This document shows, in pieces, positions 1 to 7,142 of a DNA stretch of 11,647 nucleotides. Below the pieces are notes generated by a model, which had not been told where the DNA came from, did not search any database, and was given only the letters and a program-made list of their open reading frames with translations. Each line of letters opens with the position of its first letter. Position 1 is the first letter of the stretch. A program made the position numbers and the translations under genes. Origin of the DNA: an uncultured Hyphomicrobiales bacterium. Its GTDB lineage: Bacteria > Pseudomonadota > Alphaproteobacteria > Rhizobiales > Beijerinckiaceae. The stretch spans positions 1 through 11,647 of the forward strand of contig CAIZGQ010000042.1 in the NCBI GenBank assembly GCA_903932565.1, in the 5' to 3' direction.

Positions 1-82
1 CAATAGGGTGTTTGGTTTGACCACTTGAACGTTACTGCTAGCCAGGCGGCTTTGTTGTTACCTGGGGCACTGGTTTAAAACT
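1..82. other. Left-edge non-coding segment
   Basis: All three plus-strand frames are closed here (TAG at 4-6, TGA at 18-20, TGA at 26-28), so at most the very end of an upstream gene could be present. A TTGACC hexamer at 17-22 resembles a -35 box but has no matching -10 at a proper distance. I cannot assign a promoter. Confidence 0.4.
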
Positions 83-1453
83 GTGGCAAATCCCCTAGTC
101 AACACCGCCGCAGCCGCCGCGCCAATCAACCCGATGCGATGGAAACGACTGCAATTTAGCAGCCTGCGGGCGCGGGTCCTTGCCGGAACCGGCGCCAATC
201 TCATCAGCCAGGCTGTAACCGTTGGTATTCAGGTCTTTTCGCTTCCGCTGTTCCTTCATTTCTGGACGACGGAGCATTACGGCAAATGGCTGATGCTCTC
301 CGCGATACCTGCCTATTTCTCGATGAGCGACGCGGGCGTCATACCGGTTGCCGCGAACAAGATCACCATGCTGCACGCGGCGGGCCGCCCCGATGAAGCG
401 GATTCTGTGTTTCAAAGCGCCCTGGCTTTGGTGCTGTGCGCGATAGCCTTGATCAGCGTCTCGACGGGCCTGGCTTTTTGTTTCGTGGACGAAGCCCTGC
501 TTGGAAGCGACAGCCGGCTGGCGCTTTGGCTGATGATCTTGGCCACCCTATCAAGCCTTTTTGGGGGCCTATTCGACTCCGGGTTCCGAACCTACGGAAG
601 ATACGCGGAAGGTGTGTTACTGGGCAATGGCGTCCGAATAATTGAATTTGCCGGAACCGCGGCCGGCTTGGCAATCTACGGAAGCTTTTCTGCCGCCGCT
701 GCAGGCATGTTCACGGGCCGGTTGGTAGGAACTTTAGCCCTGGCCTCTCACTGTCGGCGGCAATTTCCGGCCTTGCACTGGCAACTCGGGAAATCCAGCT
801 TGCAGGAGCTCCGCACACTTTTGCATCCTGCCGCGGCCTTTATGGCGTTTCCCCTGGGAAATGCGCTGAGCATCCAGGCGATTACGCTGGTGGTAGGGGG
901 TTTGTTTGGCGGCGCGGCGGTTGCGATTTTCAATACATACAGAACACTGTCGCGCGTTGTCATCCAGCTGACATCGACGCTCAGCCTCGCCCTGTGGGCG
1001 GATTTTTCACGGCTTTTTGGCGCCAGCGATGGGACGATGCTGCGAAGGGTTTACGGCCAGGGGTTCGTGCTTGGCGCCGCCGTCAGTCTCGTATTGTCGG
1101 CGGCCATGATCTTCGCGGCCCCCAGCCTGCTGAGCTGGTGGACCCACGGCAAGATTACCTTCGATAGACCCCTGTTCCTGGCGTTTGCCGGCGCAACGTT
1201 CATCGGCGGCGTATGGCATGTTCCTCGTGTGCTCCTGCTGTCGACCAATTGCCATCGTCGGCTTGGCTGGACCTTTCTCGCGCTCTCAACGCTCGGTGTC
1301 GGCGCTGCGTGGATAGGCGCACGAGCCATGGGCGACATAGGCATCGTACTGACGATGCTCGTCCTGGAAGCAGCCATGCTCGGCGTTTCCATGTGGCTCG
1401 TTCGTGGCGTATTGACCCAAGCCGATACTGGACGCCCCACCGTCTCCCATTGA
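83..1453 (+). CDS. Wzx-like polysaccharide flippase (MOP superfamily)
   Basis: This is a 456-residue, very hydrophobic protein of the size and pattern of Wzx/RfbX-type flippases, which move undecaprenyl-diphosphate-linked repeat units across the inner membrane. After a short basic N-terminus (residues 18-31) come repeated hydrophobic segments consistent with 12-14 membrane helices. Residues 66-86 (YGKW, then a run ending SDAG) match the conserved first-loop pattern of the family, in which a Trp-containing helix is followed by a D-x-G motif. The start at 83 is GTG with no convincing Shine-Dalgarno sequence. An in-frame ATG at 134 (MRWKRL) would remove an Ala/Pro-rich 17-residue leader and is a real alternative. 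The stop is TGA, 28 nt before the next gene. The family call is strong; the transported substrate cannot be told. Confidence 0.88.
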   Translation: MANPLVNTAAAAAPINPMRWKRLQFSSLRARVLAGTGANLISQAVTVGIQVFSLPLFLHFWTTEHYGKWLMLSAIPAYFSMSDAGVIPVAANKITMLHAAGRPDEADSVFQSALALVLCAIALISVSTGLAFCFVDEALLGSDSRLALWLMILATLSSLFGGLFDSGFRTYGRYAEGVLLGNGVRIIEFAGTAAGLAIYGSFSAAAAGMFTGRLVGTLALASHCRRQFPALHWQLGKSSLQELRTLLHPAAAFMAFPLGNALSIQAITLVVGGLFGGAAVAIFNTYRTLSRVVIQLTSTLSLALWADFSRLFGASDGTMLRRVYGQGFVLGAAVSLVLSAAMIFAAPSLLSWWTHGKITFDRPLFLAFAGATFIGGVWHVPRVLLLSTNCHRRLGWTFLALSTLGVGAAWIGARAMGDIGIVLTMLVLEAAMLGVSMWLVRGVLTQADTGRPTVSH

Positions 1454-1481
1454 ACTCTTAACTTCTATCCATAAAAAACGC

Positions 1482-2711
1482 ATGCGGGTAGTCATCTCCA
1501 CCATCGGAACTTTTCATTCCTTTGACATGGCACGTCAACTGGAAAAGGCGGGGCATCTGTCTGGAATTCACACGGCCTACCCGCGATTCAAACTGGGGGA
1601 TACCGGCGTTCCTGCGGTGAAGGTGCACACGTTTCCGTGGCTTCACGGTCCGTATATGGCCGGCTGGATTCCCCGCGCGCTGAAGGAACGATGGGAATTT
1701 CTGGACCTGACCAGCTTTGATGCGGTTACCGCAAGGTCGATCGCTGAATGTGATGTCTTTTGTGGATTGTCAGGCTCCTCATTATGGACTGGACGGGCTG
1801 CGCAACGGCGCGGTGGGAAATATATCTGCGATCGTGGTTCCACCCACATACGTCATCAGGATGCGATCTTGCGCGCTGAATATGATCGCTGGGGCCTGTA
1901 TTTCAGTGGCATACCCGAACGCATCCTGGACCGCGAAGAAGCGGAGTACGAGCAAGCGGATGCGATTTTCGTGCCTTCTCGTTTCGTCCTGAAAACCTTC
2001 ATCGATATGGGGGTGCCGCGCGAAAAATTGAACCTGGCCCCATACGGCGTGGACTTGGGGCGCTTCTCCCATGTGGCAGAGCCGGCACAAAAGAAATTCG
2101 ACGTTATTTTTGTTGGGACACTCTCCATAAGAAAAGGGGCTCCCTACCTTTTTGAAGCCTTCACCAGGCTCGACCATCCGGCAAAGTCATTGACGATTAT
2201 TGGCCACGTCTCCCCAGAAGTGCAGCCCGCCCTGCGCGAGTTCCTGGACAACAATCCATCCGCACGGACCGTGGGCCACGTGCCACAAAGCGACCTCAAG
2301 AACATGTTCAGTAAGGCGCACGTTCTTGTTCTTCCCAGTGTTGAGGAGGGCTTGGCGCTGGTTCAGGCTCAGGCGATGGCCTGCGGCTGCCCCGTCGTCG
2401 CGACTGAAAATGCGGGCGCCGCCGATCTCTTCGATGATGGTGTCGAAGGGTTCATCGTCCCTGCCCGAAACGTCGACGCCCTCTGCTCGGCGATCCAGAG
2501 GCTCGCCGACGACCCGCCCTTGCGGGCCCGGTTTGCCAGCGCCGCGCTGAAGCGCGTAACGACAATCGGCGGCTGGAACTCCTATGGGACAACCATAATC
2601 AAGGCGATGAAGGGTTTGGCGGGCGATCATTGCCCACCTTCCACGGCGATGAACAATCCAGCATCGGCACACCCAGCCATTTCCAAGTCAAATCTGATGG
2701 ATCCGACATGA
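1482..2711 (+). CDS. GT4-family glycosyltransferase
   Basis: A 409-residue GT-B fold glycosyltransferase (GT4, Glycos_transf_1 C-domain), expected to transfer a sugar from a nucleotide-sugar donor to the growing lipid-linked repeat unit at the cytoplasmic membrane face. The N-terminal acceptor domain covers about residues 1-190. The C-terminal donor domain opens with VGTLSIRKG, placing donor-phosphate-binding R217 and K218. The usual E-x7-E motif reads E289-x7-Q297 (EEGLALVQAQ), followed by the MACGCPVVAT block. From memory this EEGLALVQ form belongs to a recognised GT4 subgroup, so the Gln is probably not a defect. The last 27 or so residues, rich in Pro, Ala and Ser, look like a disordered tail. 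ATG at 1482 has no clear Shine-Dalgarno. The TGA overlaps the next start as ATGA at 2708-2711, indicating translational coupling. Sugar specificity is unknown. Confidence 0.9.
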   Translation: MRVVISTIGTFHSFDMARQLEKAGHLSGIHTAYPRFKLGDTGVPAVKVHTFPWLHGPYMAGWIPRALKERWEFLDLTSFDAVTARSIAECDVFCGLSGSSLWTGRAAQRRGGKYICDRGSTHIRHQDAILRAEYDRWGLYFSGIPERILDREEAEYEQADAIFVPSRFVLKTFIDMGVPREKLNLAPYGVDLGRFSHVAEPAQKKFDVIFVGTLSIRKGAPYLFEAFTRLDHPAKSLTIIGHVSPEVQPALREFLDNNPSARTVGHVPQSDLKNMFSKAHVLVLPSVEEGLALVQAQAMACGCPVVATENAGAADLFDDGVEGFIVPARNVDALCSAIQRLADDPPLRARFASAALKRVTTIGGWNSYGTTIIKAMKGLAGDHCPPSTAMNNPASAHPAISKSNLMDPT

Positions 2712-3418
2712 CGAGCGCCGCAAGCCGCTTCTATGCAAGAAGCCACCTCATCAATCAAAATCCCGGCGATTCCAGCAAACCTGCCGATACCAGGAACGTC
2801 CTTGGCAACCTTGCAAAGGCGGAGCACCGGTACCACTGCGTGTACCGCTACCTCAGCGATAACCCGGGGAGGAATGTTGTAGAACTGGGTTTTGGCAACC
2901 CCGAAATTCCCAACGCGCTTGCATCACTCTGTGACAAGTATCACATTGTAGACATCGTGGACCGCAGGCGCGAGGCCAGTTCACCGCAGAACCTGTCATT
3001 TACCGCGGCCGATCTCAATGATGATTTCCCGTTCGCAGACAAGCAATTCGACGACTCGATTGCCATGATGGTCATCGAACATCTTTTTGATCCATTCCAC
3101 TCATTCCGGGAAATCGCGCGCATCACGCGCAACGGCGGACGGGTTCTGGTGAACCTTCCCAACATCGCCTCCATCAAATGCCGCGTGCAACTACTGGCAG
3201 GCAATATGCCGGTCACAAGTTCACCCGACTGGTTCGAAAAGCAGGAATGGGATGGCAATCACCTGCATAACTTCACGGTCGGCGATACCCTGCGCCTCGC
3301 CAGCAAGACGGGGCTGAAAATAGAAAGGATATTCCCGGTGGGAAAGCTTATCGGATGGAAGCGCTTGTGGCCCAGTCTTCTTTGCCACGAGGTCAGCTAC
3401 CAATTCATTCGCGAATAG
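2708..3418 (+). CDS. Class I SAM-dependent methyltransferase (Methyltransf_11/MetW-like)
   Basis: A 236-residue class I methyltransferase. SAM motif I is at residues 56-64 (NVVELGFGN; E59, G61, G63). An acidic motif II-like strand end follows (HIVDIVD), then DLNDDFPF at 102-109 and the post-motif region VIEHLFDP starting at V122, typical of Methyltransf_11-type proteins. Within this locus it may methylate a sugar or terminate a chain, but the substrate is not determinable. ATG 2708 is preferred because it forms an ATGA overlap with the upstream stop and has GGA six bases upstream. The frame stays open to a TTG at 2630, which would add 26 unconvincing residues. It ends at TAG 3416-3418, the only apparent terminal TAG in the window. 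Reading through it adds 13 codons ending in TGA at 3458-3460, which would overlap the next ATG as ATGA. Confidence 0.87.
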   Translation: MTSAASRFYARSHLINQNPGDSSKPADTRNVLGNLAKAEHRYHCVYRYLSDNPGRNVVELGFGNPEIPNALASLCDKYHIVDIVDRRREASSPQNLSFTAADLNDDFPFADKQFDDSIAMMVIEHLFDPFHSFREIARITRNGGRVLVNLPNIASIKCRVQLLAGNMPVTSSPDWFEKQEWDGNHLHNFTVGDTLRLASKTGLKIERIFPVGKLIGWKRLWPSLLCHEVSYQFIRE

Positions 3419-3456
3419 TGGGCAGGGCCCCACGGCAAGCGAACACAAGTATCGGT

Positions 3457-4476
3457 ATGAAAGTTCTCTTTATCGGGCCAGACTCGGGAACTAGCCTGCA
3501 TCGATACCGGGCATTCTCGCGCCTGGGTCATGACGTTCGTGCTGTCGACCCAAGAAAGTTGTTGCCAGCGTGGAACATCATCGACAACATCGAATGGAAG
3601 CTCACCCCGTTTCCGCTAGCGGCAATAGCCCGCCGGAAACTCCTTCGATCCATAGCGCAAGAGAGCTTCGATCTTGCCTTCGTCGATAGCGGAAGTCTGA
3701 TCAGTTCCGCCCTTGTGCGCGACCTGAAAGCCCGTGGCATGCGGGTCGTCAATTTTAATCACGATGATCCGTTTGGTCCGCGAGACGGGGTCCGTTTTGC
3801 CGCGTACCGAGATGCCATAAAAGACTATGACCTTGTCGTCGTCGTACGTACCGAAAACATCGCGGAAGCCGAGGCGCTAGGGGCGAGCAAGGTTCTTTAT
3901 CGCTATCGCGTGGCAGACGACGTGGAACATGCACCGCGCACCATCACGCCCGAAATCAGGCGGAAGTGGCAATCCGATGTGGCGTTTGTCGGAACGTGGA
4001 TGCCCGAACGCGGCCCGTTTCTGGCCCGACTGATGGCGCAGGGCATACCCATCGCCATTTATGGCAGCGGTTGGCACAAGGCGCCGGAATGGCGAACCCT
4101 GCGCGGGGCCTTACGTGCTCCCCACCTCGAAGGCGACGACTATTGCTACGCCGTGCAGTGCGCCCGGGTTTGTCTCGGACTGCTTTCTTCCGGGAACCGC
4201 GATCTTCACACAACCCGCTCAATGGAGATTCCATCGCTGGGATCCGTGTTGTGTGCGAAGCGCACCCATGAGCACGAATCAATCTATACGGACCGGGAAG
4301 AAGCCGTTTTTTGGGATGACGCCGAGGATTGTGCAAGGCAATGCGAGCAACTTTTGCAAGATGAATCGTATCGTGAACGCATAGCTCGGCAGGGTCGTGC
4401 ACGATTTTTACAGAACGACAACACAACCATGAGTCTGCTGCGGCACATAATCGATGATACTTTCGCATCAAGCTGA
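3457..4476 (+). CDS. CgeB-like glycosyltransferase (Glyco_trans_1_2 type)
   Basis: A 339-residue protein resembling the CgeB/Glyco_trans_1_2 branch of GT-B glycosyltransferases, expected to act in the cytoplasm on the repeat unit. It opens MKVLFIGPDSG, the first Rossmann strand. It carries the NHDDPFG segment at 101-107, followed by a YDLVVVVRTENI strand typical of the family. The C-terminal domain has DLHTTRSMEIPSLG from D249 (R254, E257), which matches the family's HT-x-R-x-x-E signature near the donor site. ATG 3457 is chosen because the protein begins there with the canonical strand. The upstream open frame (GTG/TTG-type starts from 3355) would overlap the methyltransferase by 64 bases and adds atypical sequence. 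There is no strong Shine-Dalgarno. The 3' end overlaps the next gene by 23 nt. Donor and acceptor are unknown. Confidence 0.85.
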   Translation: MKVLFIGPDSGTSLHRYRAFSRLGHDVRAVDPRKLLPAWNIIDNIEWKLTPFPLAAIARRKLLRSIAQESFDLAFVDSGSLISSALVRDLKARGMRVVNFNHDDPFGPRDGVRFAAYRDAIKDYDLVVVVRTENIAEAEALGASKVLYRYRVADDVEHAPRTITPEIRRKWQSDVAFVGTWMPERGPFLARLMAQGIPIAIYGSGWHKAPEWRTLRGALRAPHLEGDDYCYAVQCARVCLGLLSSGNRDLHTTRSMEIPSLGSVLCAKRTHEHESIYTDREEAVFWDDAEDCARQCEQLLQDESYRERIARQGRARFLQNDNTTMSLLRHIIDDTFASS

Positions 4477-5983
4477 TCCGATTACGAACGGCGAGACGCC
4501 GCCGGTTGCCATGGCTGCAGCGGCGATTGCGGCAACAGTCGCCGTTGTGCAAATCGCCTTGGGCGAAGACGTCCTTGTCGCCGTTCTCTTTTCCGGCGCA
4601 GCCTTCTTCGGCCTTCTCTCGGTTCTCACCGTGAAACTGGCAAGTCCAATTGGACTGCTCAACATTCTTCTTGTCGGTCGTTTTCTTGGCGGTGCCTATT
4701 TCGCCAAGAACGTACTTATGGAAGAGTCGATTGGAGCGCGACTTCAGGCACCGGAGACGACGGCACTTGTGATGTTTCTCGGGTTCGCGGCCGTGTGGTT
4801 AGGGACCAAGATTGCAGGACGATTTTCGCGACCTCTGGCAGGCTTCCGCAGTGAACTGTCGTCGCGGCGACTCCTTATCCTTTCGGGCATTTTCTTCTTT
4901 GCCGGGTACGGCTCGGCGGTCGCCCTGCGAATGACAGGCCTGTATGGCTCGGAAATCACAGGCGGTGTCTGGGGGTTGCTTAAGGCGCTGACACCTTATT
5001 CAAACATCGCCATCCCCACGTTCATGATGTATCTATGGAAAACCAACTCCAGGAAGTTTCTGCTAAATCCGCTACTGCTGCTGCTTGTCGCATCTGCTTC
5101 GGTGATAGGCATCTTCGAGACCGGCAAGCAGGCGATGGCCGAACCGCTGGTGTTCTATCTGATCATGGCTCTTGCGCGGTATGGCTGGCGTAACCCCGCA
5201 ATATGGTTTTCCATCGTAGCCTTGCTGGCTGTATTTCAATCCTTTGTATTTCCGATATCGCAATACGTCCGTAATGTTGGCGGACGCGACCTGAACTTCA
5301 ATAATGCAACGAGCGCGACATACGAGACTGTAGTTTCATTCCTCACCGACGAACATTTCCGCGAAACGGTTCGCCAGGTGGCAGAGGACTCGGTGCAAAC
5401 AGGTACCAAATCATATTTGGATCCGAAGTTATCCGCATTTCAACGTATCGCAATGGTTGGCGAGGCGGATCGCCTGCTGGCTGCCACAAACTATTACGGT
5501 GAATTCACCGGTTGGGAAACGATCACGGAAGCGGCATTACATGTCGTGCCTTCCTACCTTTACCCTGCCAAGCCCGTACTGGGCACCAACAACTTCCTTG
5601 GACGCTATGCGGGTGACCTAGGTCAGGACGACTACGGAACACAGATTTCATACGGCTTCTTCGCCAACTTCTACAACGCCTTCGGATTCGTCGGTGTTTT
5701 CTTCGGTTCCGTCTTGACTGTGATCTGGGTCAGCATCCTTACCGGACTCATATCGACGGGACCCATGCATCGTGATCCCTGGTTCCTGCTGGCGGCTCTA
5801 GGGCTGAGTCAGAGCTATGTCGAACAGTCGCTGTCGGGACAAATCCTGGCCATACACGTACCAATTGTCGCTTTTGTACTGCTCGCTGCGACGGTGCTAT
5901 TGGACAGACTTCTAATCTCCAATTTTGGGGGCAGCAAACAGATATCGGCGACGCAGTCGGCCATGGTTAGGAATGAACCGTGA
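4454..5983 (+). CDS. Multi-pass membrane protein, candidate Wzy/O-antigen polymerase
   Basis: A 509-residue integral membrane protein with about ten or more hydrophobic helices. Clusters lie at about 19-85, 102-120, 138-160, 202-242, 248-270, 402-432 and 441-487. A large hydrophilic, probably periplasmic, region lies at about 273-400 and contains VPSYLYPAKP (365-374). This topology and the late-loop Pro/Lys motif resemble oligosaccharide repeat-unit polymerases, which join undecaprenyl-diphosphate-linked units in the periplasm. It is the only polymerase candidate beside the flippase, which supports the role by context. Wzy sequences diverge strongly, so the call rests on topology and position more than on identity. 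ATG 4454 lies inside the upstream gene (23 nt overlap); ATG 4511 (MAAAAIAA) is an alternative start. The stop forms GTGA with the next start at 5980. Confidence 0.75.
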   Translation: MILSHQADPITNGETPPVAMAAAAIAATVAVVQIALGEDVLVAVLFSGAAFFGLLSVLTVKLASPIGLLNILLVGRFLGGAYFAKNVLMEESIGARLQAPETTALVMFLGFAAVWLGTKIAGRFSRPLAGFRSELSSRRLLILSGIFFFAGYGSAVALRMTGLYGSEITGGVWGLLKALTPYSNIAIPTFMMYLWKTNSRKFLLNPLLLLLVASASVIGIFETGKQAMAEPLVFYLIMALARYGWRNPAIWFSIVALLAVFQSFVFPISQYVRNVGGRDLNFNNATSATYETVVSFLTDEHFRETVRQVAEDSVQTGTKSYLDPKLSAFQRIAMVGEADRLLAATNYYGEFTGWETITEAALHVVPSYLYPAKPVLGTNNFLGRYAGDLGQDDYGTQISYGFFANFYNAFGFVGVFFGSVLTVIWVSILTGLISTGPMHRDPWFLLAALGLSQSYVEQSLSGQILAIHVPIVAFVLLAATVLLDRLLISNFGGSKQISATQSAMVRNEP

Positions 5984-6411
5984 AGAGGAATGTCCAGACC
6001 TCAATGCCGCGTTCAGGGGCAATCGTCATCTTCCGCCCTGAATTGATAGAGTTTGGCGGAGAGGAGCGCGTCATCCTCGCTCTTTCGCGAAAACTGCATG
6101 AACTCAAAACAACCCATTCTGTCGTTTGCTATTTCGACAAAATAGATCTTGCCTCGTTTGCAGAATTGCCGCTCGAAGTTCACCAACCGCTTCCCAAAAG
6201 AAACGCGTTCGGCAAAGCCATCGCACTACGGCGGTGTCTGGATTTTTTGCGTGCCGAAAATTCTCCTGTACCCGTTCTTTTCAGCATTCAATCAGCTTGC
6301 CATGCAGGCATGCTGGTAAGGACGCCTTATCACCTCTGGATACCTGACACCTACAGCCTCCTAAGTGAGTCTTTTTCGAATGCTCGGCTTTTTCGTTCTC
6401 CGGTAAGATAG
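5980..6411 (+). CDS. N-terminal fragment of the interrupted GT4 glycosyltransferase
   Basis: This is the 143-residue open half before the TAG. It contains the first Rossmann strand (AIVIFRPE), the GGEERV loop and the strand-rich part of the acceptor domain up to LFRSPVR. It lacks the whole donor-sugar domain, so on its own it could not be a working GT-B enzyme. It is the part expected to be translated if TAG terminates, since it has the Shine-Dalgarno (AGGA at 5969-5972) and is coupled to the upstream gene. Confidence 0.6.
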   Translation: MKRNVQTSMPRSGAIVIFRPELIEFGGEERVILALSRKLHELKTTHSVVCYFDKIDLASFAELPLEVHQPLPKRNAFGKAIALRRCLDFLRAENSPVPVLFSIQSACHAGMLVRTPYHLWIPDTYSLLSESFSNARLFRSPVR

Positions 6412-7113
6412 TTGAGGAATGAATTGCTGAATTTCTTTACCGGTCAAGGCATACGACGGGCACAAACCCTCGTCACGAATACGAGGGTCCTGCGCGACGA
6501 AATGGCAGCCCTTTACCGAAGATTCGGTGATGTCATCTATCTTGGTGGCTTTGGCGGGCCACTCTTGAAAAAGCCGTCGCGTACCGCAACGCCAACACGA
6601 ATTCTTTCGGTCTCGCGGCTTCAGCAAAGCAAGTGCATTGACTGGATTTTGCGTTCGCTCGCCAAGCATCCGGACCTCCCCCCTTGGCAATTGAATATCG
6701 TCGGCAAAGGCCCCGAGTTCAGTCAGCTAGCTGAATTGGCTTCCTCCTTGAACCTCGGGGACAGTGTAATTTTTCACGGTTTCCTGAGCGACGCAGCATT
6801 GCATGATCTTTACCGTTCATCTCATATTTTTGCCATGCCCGCGATTCAAGGTTATGGATTGCCGGCAATAGAAGCACTTTATCAGCACCTGGCGGTCGTC
6901 ATGAGTTCGGACTCCGGCGTGGCTGAGGTGCTGGGCGGTACGCAGTGGGTTGCGATCAGCAAAGGTGGAGAAGCCGAGTTCGCGGAAGCCTTGCGCAATA
7001 TGATGCAACGGGTATCGGCACCATCATTTTTTGACCAGGATCTTCCGCCGCTGCCAACCGAAGATCAGTGGGCCGCAACGTATGCGGCCCACTGTGGTTG
7101 GGCAAGCGGATGA
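6412..7113 (+). CDS. C-terminal fragment of the interrupted GT4 glycosyltransferase
   Basis: This 233-codon open half starts directly after the TAG. It holds the last part of the N-terminal domain (RRAQTLVTNT strand and helix) and the complete donor domain: VSRLQQSK, IVGKGPEF, VIFHGFLSD and QGYGLPAIEAL. The only starts are a TTG abutting the stop (6412) or an ATG at 6502, neither with a convincing ribosome site. Independent expression would need reinitiation or readthrough. The ACG-x-PVV block that normally follows E-x7-E is altered to YQHLAVV, another departure from active relatives. Confidence 0.6.
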   Translation: MRNELLNFFTGQGIRRAQTLVTNTRVLRDEMAALYRRFGDVIYLGGFGGPLLKKPSRTATPTRILSVSRLQQSKCIDWILRSLAKHPDLPPWQLNIVGKGPEFSQLAELASSLNLGDSVIFHGFLSDAALHDLYRSSHIFAMPAIQGYGLPAIEALYQHLAVVMSSDSGVAEVLGGTQWVAISKGGEAEFAEALRNMMQRVSAPSFFDQDLPPLPTEDQWAATYAAHCGWASG

Positions 7114-7142
7114 AGCTACGAGCTCCTGAGCGATAGGCTTTT

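Larger units (their letters stand above)
5980..7113 (+). pseudogene. GT4 glycosyltransferase interrupted by one in-frame TAG
   Basis: Reading this frame from GTG 5980 to TGA 7111-7113 gives a 377-residue GT4 enzyme of normal length, apart from a single TAG at codon 144 (6409-6411). Both halves belong to one protein. The N-terminal half has FGGEERV at 25-31, the usual GT4 nucleotide-loop motif. The C-terminal half has SVSRLQQSK (R213, K218, donor phosphate binding) and IVGKGPE. The break lies inside the N-terminal Rossmann domain, not at the domain junction near residue 205, so it does not look like an evolved two-subunit enzyme. One C-to-T change from CAG (Gln) would explain it. The first Glu of the E-x7-E motif is also replaced: Q290-x7-E298 (QGYGLPAIE). 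GTG 5980 is favoured over ATG 6004 because AGGA (5969-5972) sits 7 nt upstream and the start overlaps the previous stop. Calling it a pseudogene assumes TAG terminates here. Confidence 0.82.

Noticed and set aside
2630..2707. Longer start (TTG 2630) for the small methyltransferase
   Set aside because: It overlaps the upstream gene by 82 bases and adds 26 residues unlike a methyltransferase. ATG 2708 gives a clean ATGA overlap.
3355..3456. Upstream start for the CgeB-like glycosyltransferase
   Set aside because: The protein begins with the canonical first strand at ATG 3457, and the extra 34 residues read as out-of-frame methyltransferase sequence.
3956..4552. Long antisense open frame (198 codons) opposite the CgeB-like gene and polymerase start
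   Set aside because: Composition is rich in Arg, His and Cys with no recognisable motif. It is a shadow of codon structure in the plus-strand gene.
6409..6411. Pyrrolysine insertion at the TAG codons
   Set aside because: No pyl genes are visible, the enzyme families are not known pyrrolysine proteins, and a downstream insertion element cannot be judged. Nonsense mutation or general suppression is more plausible.
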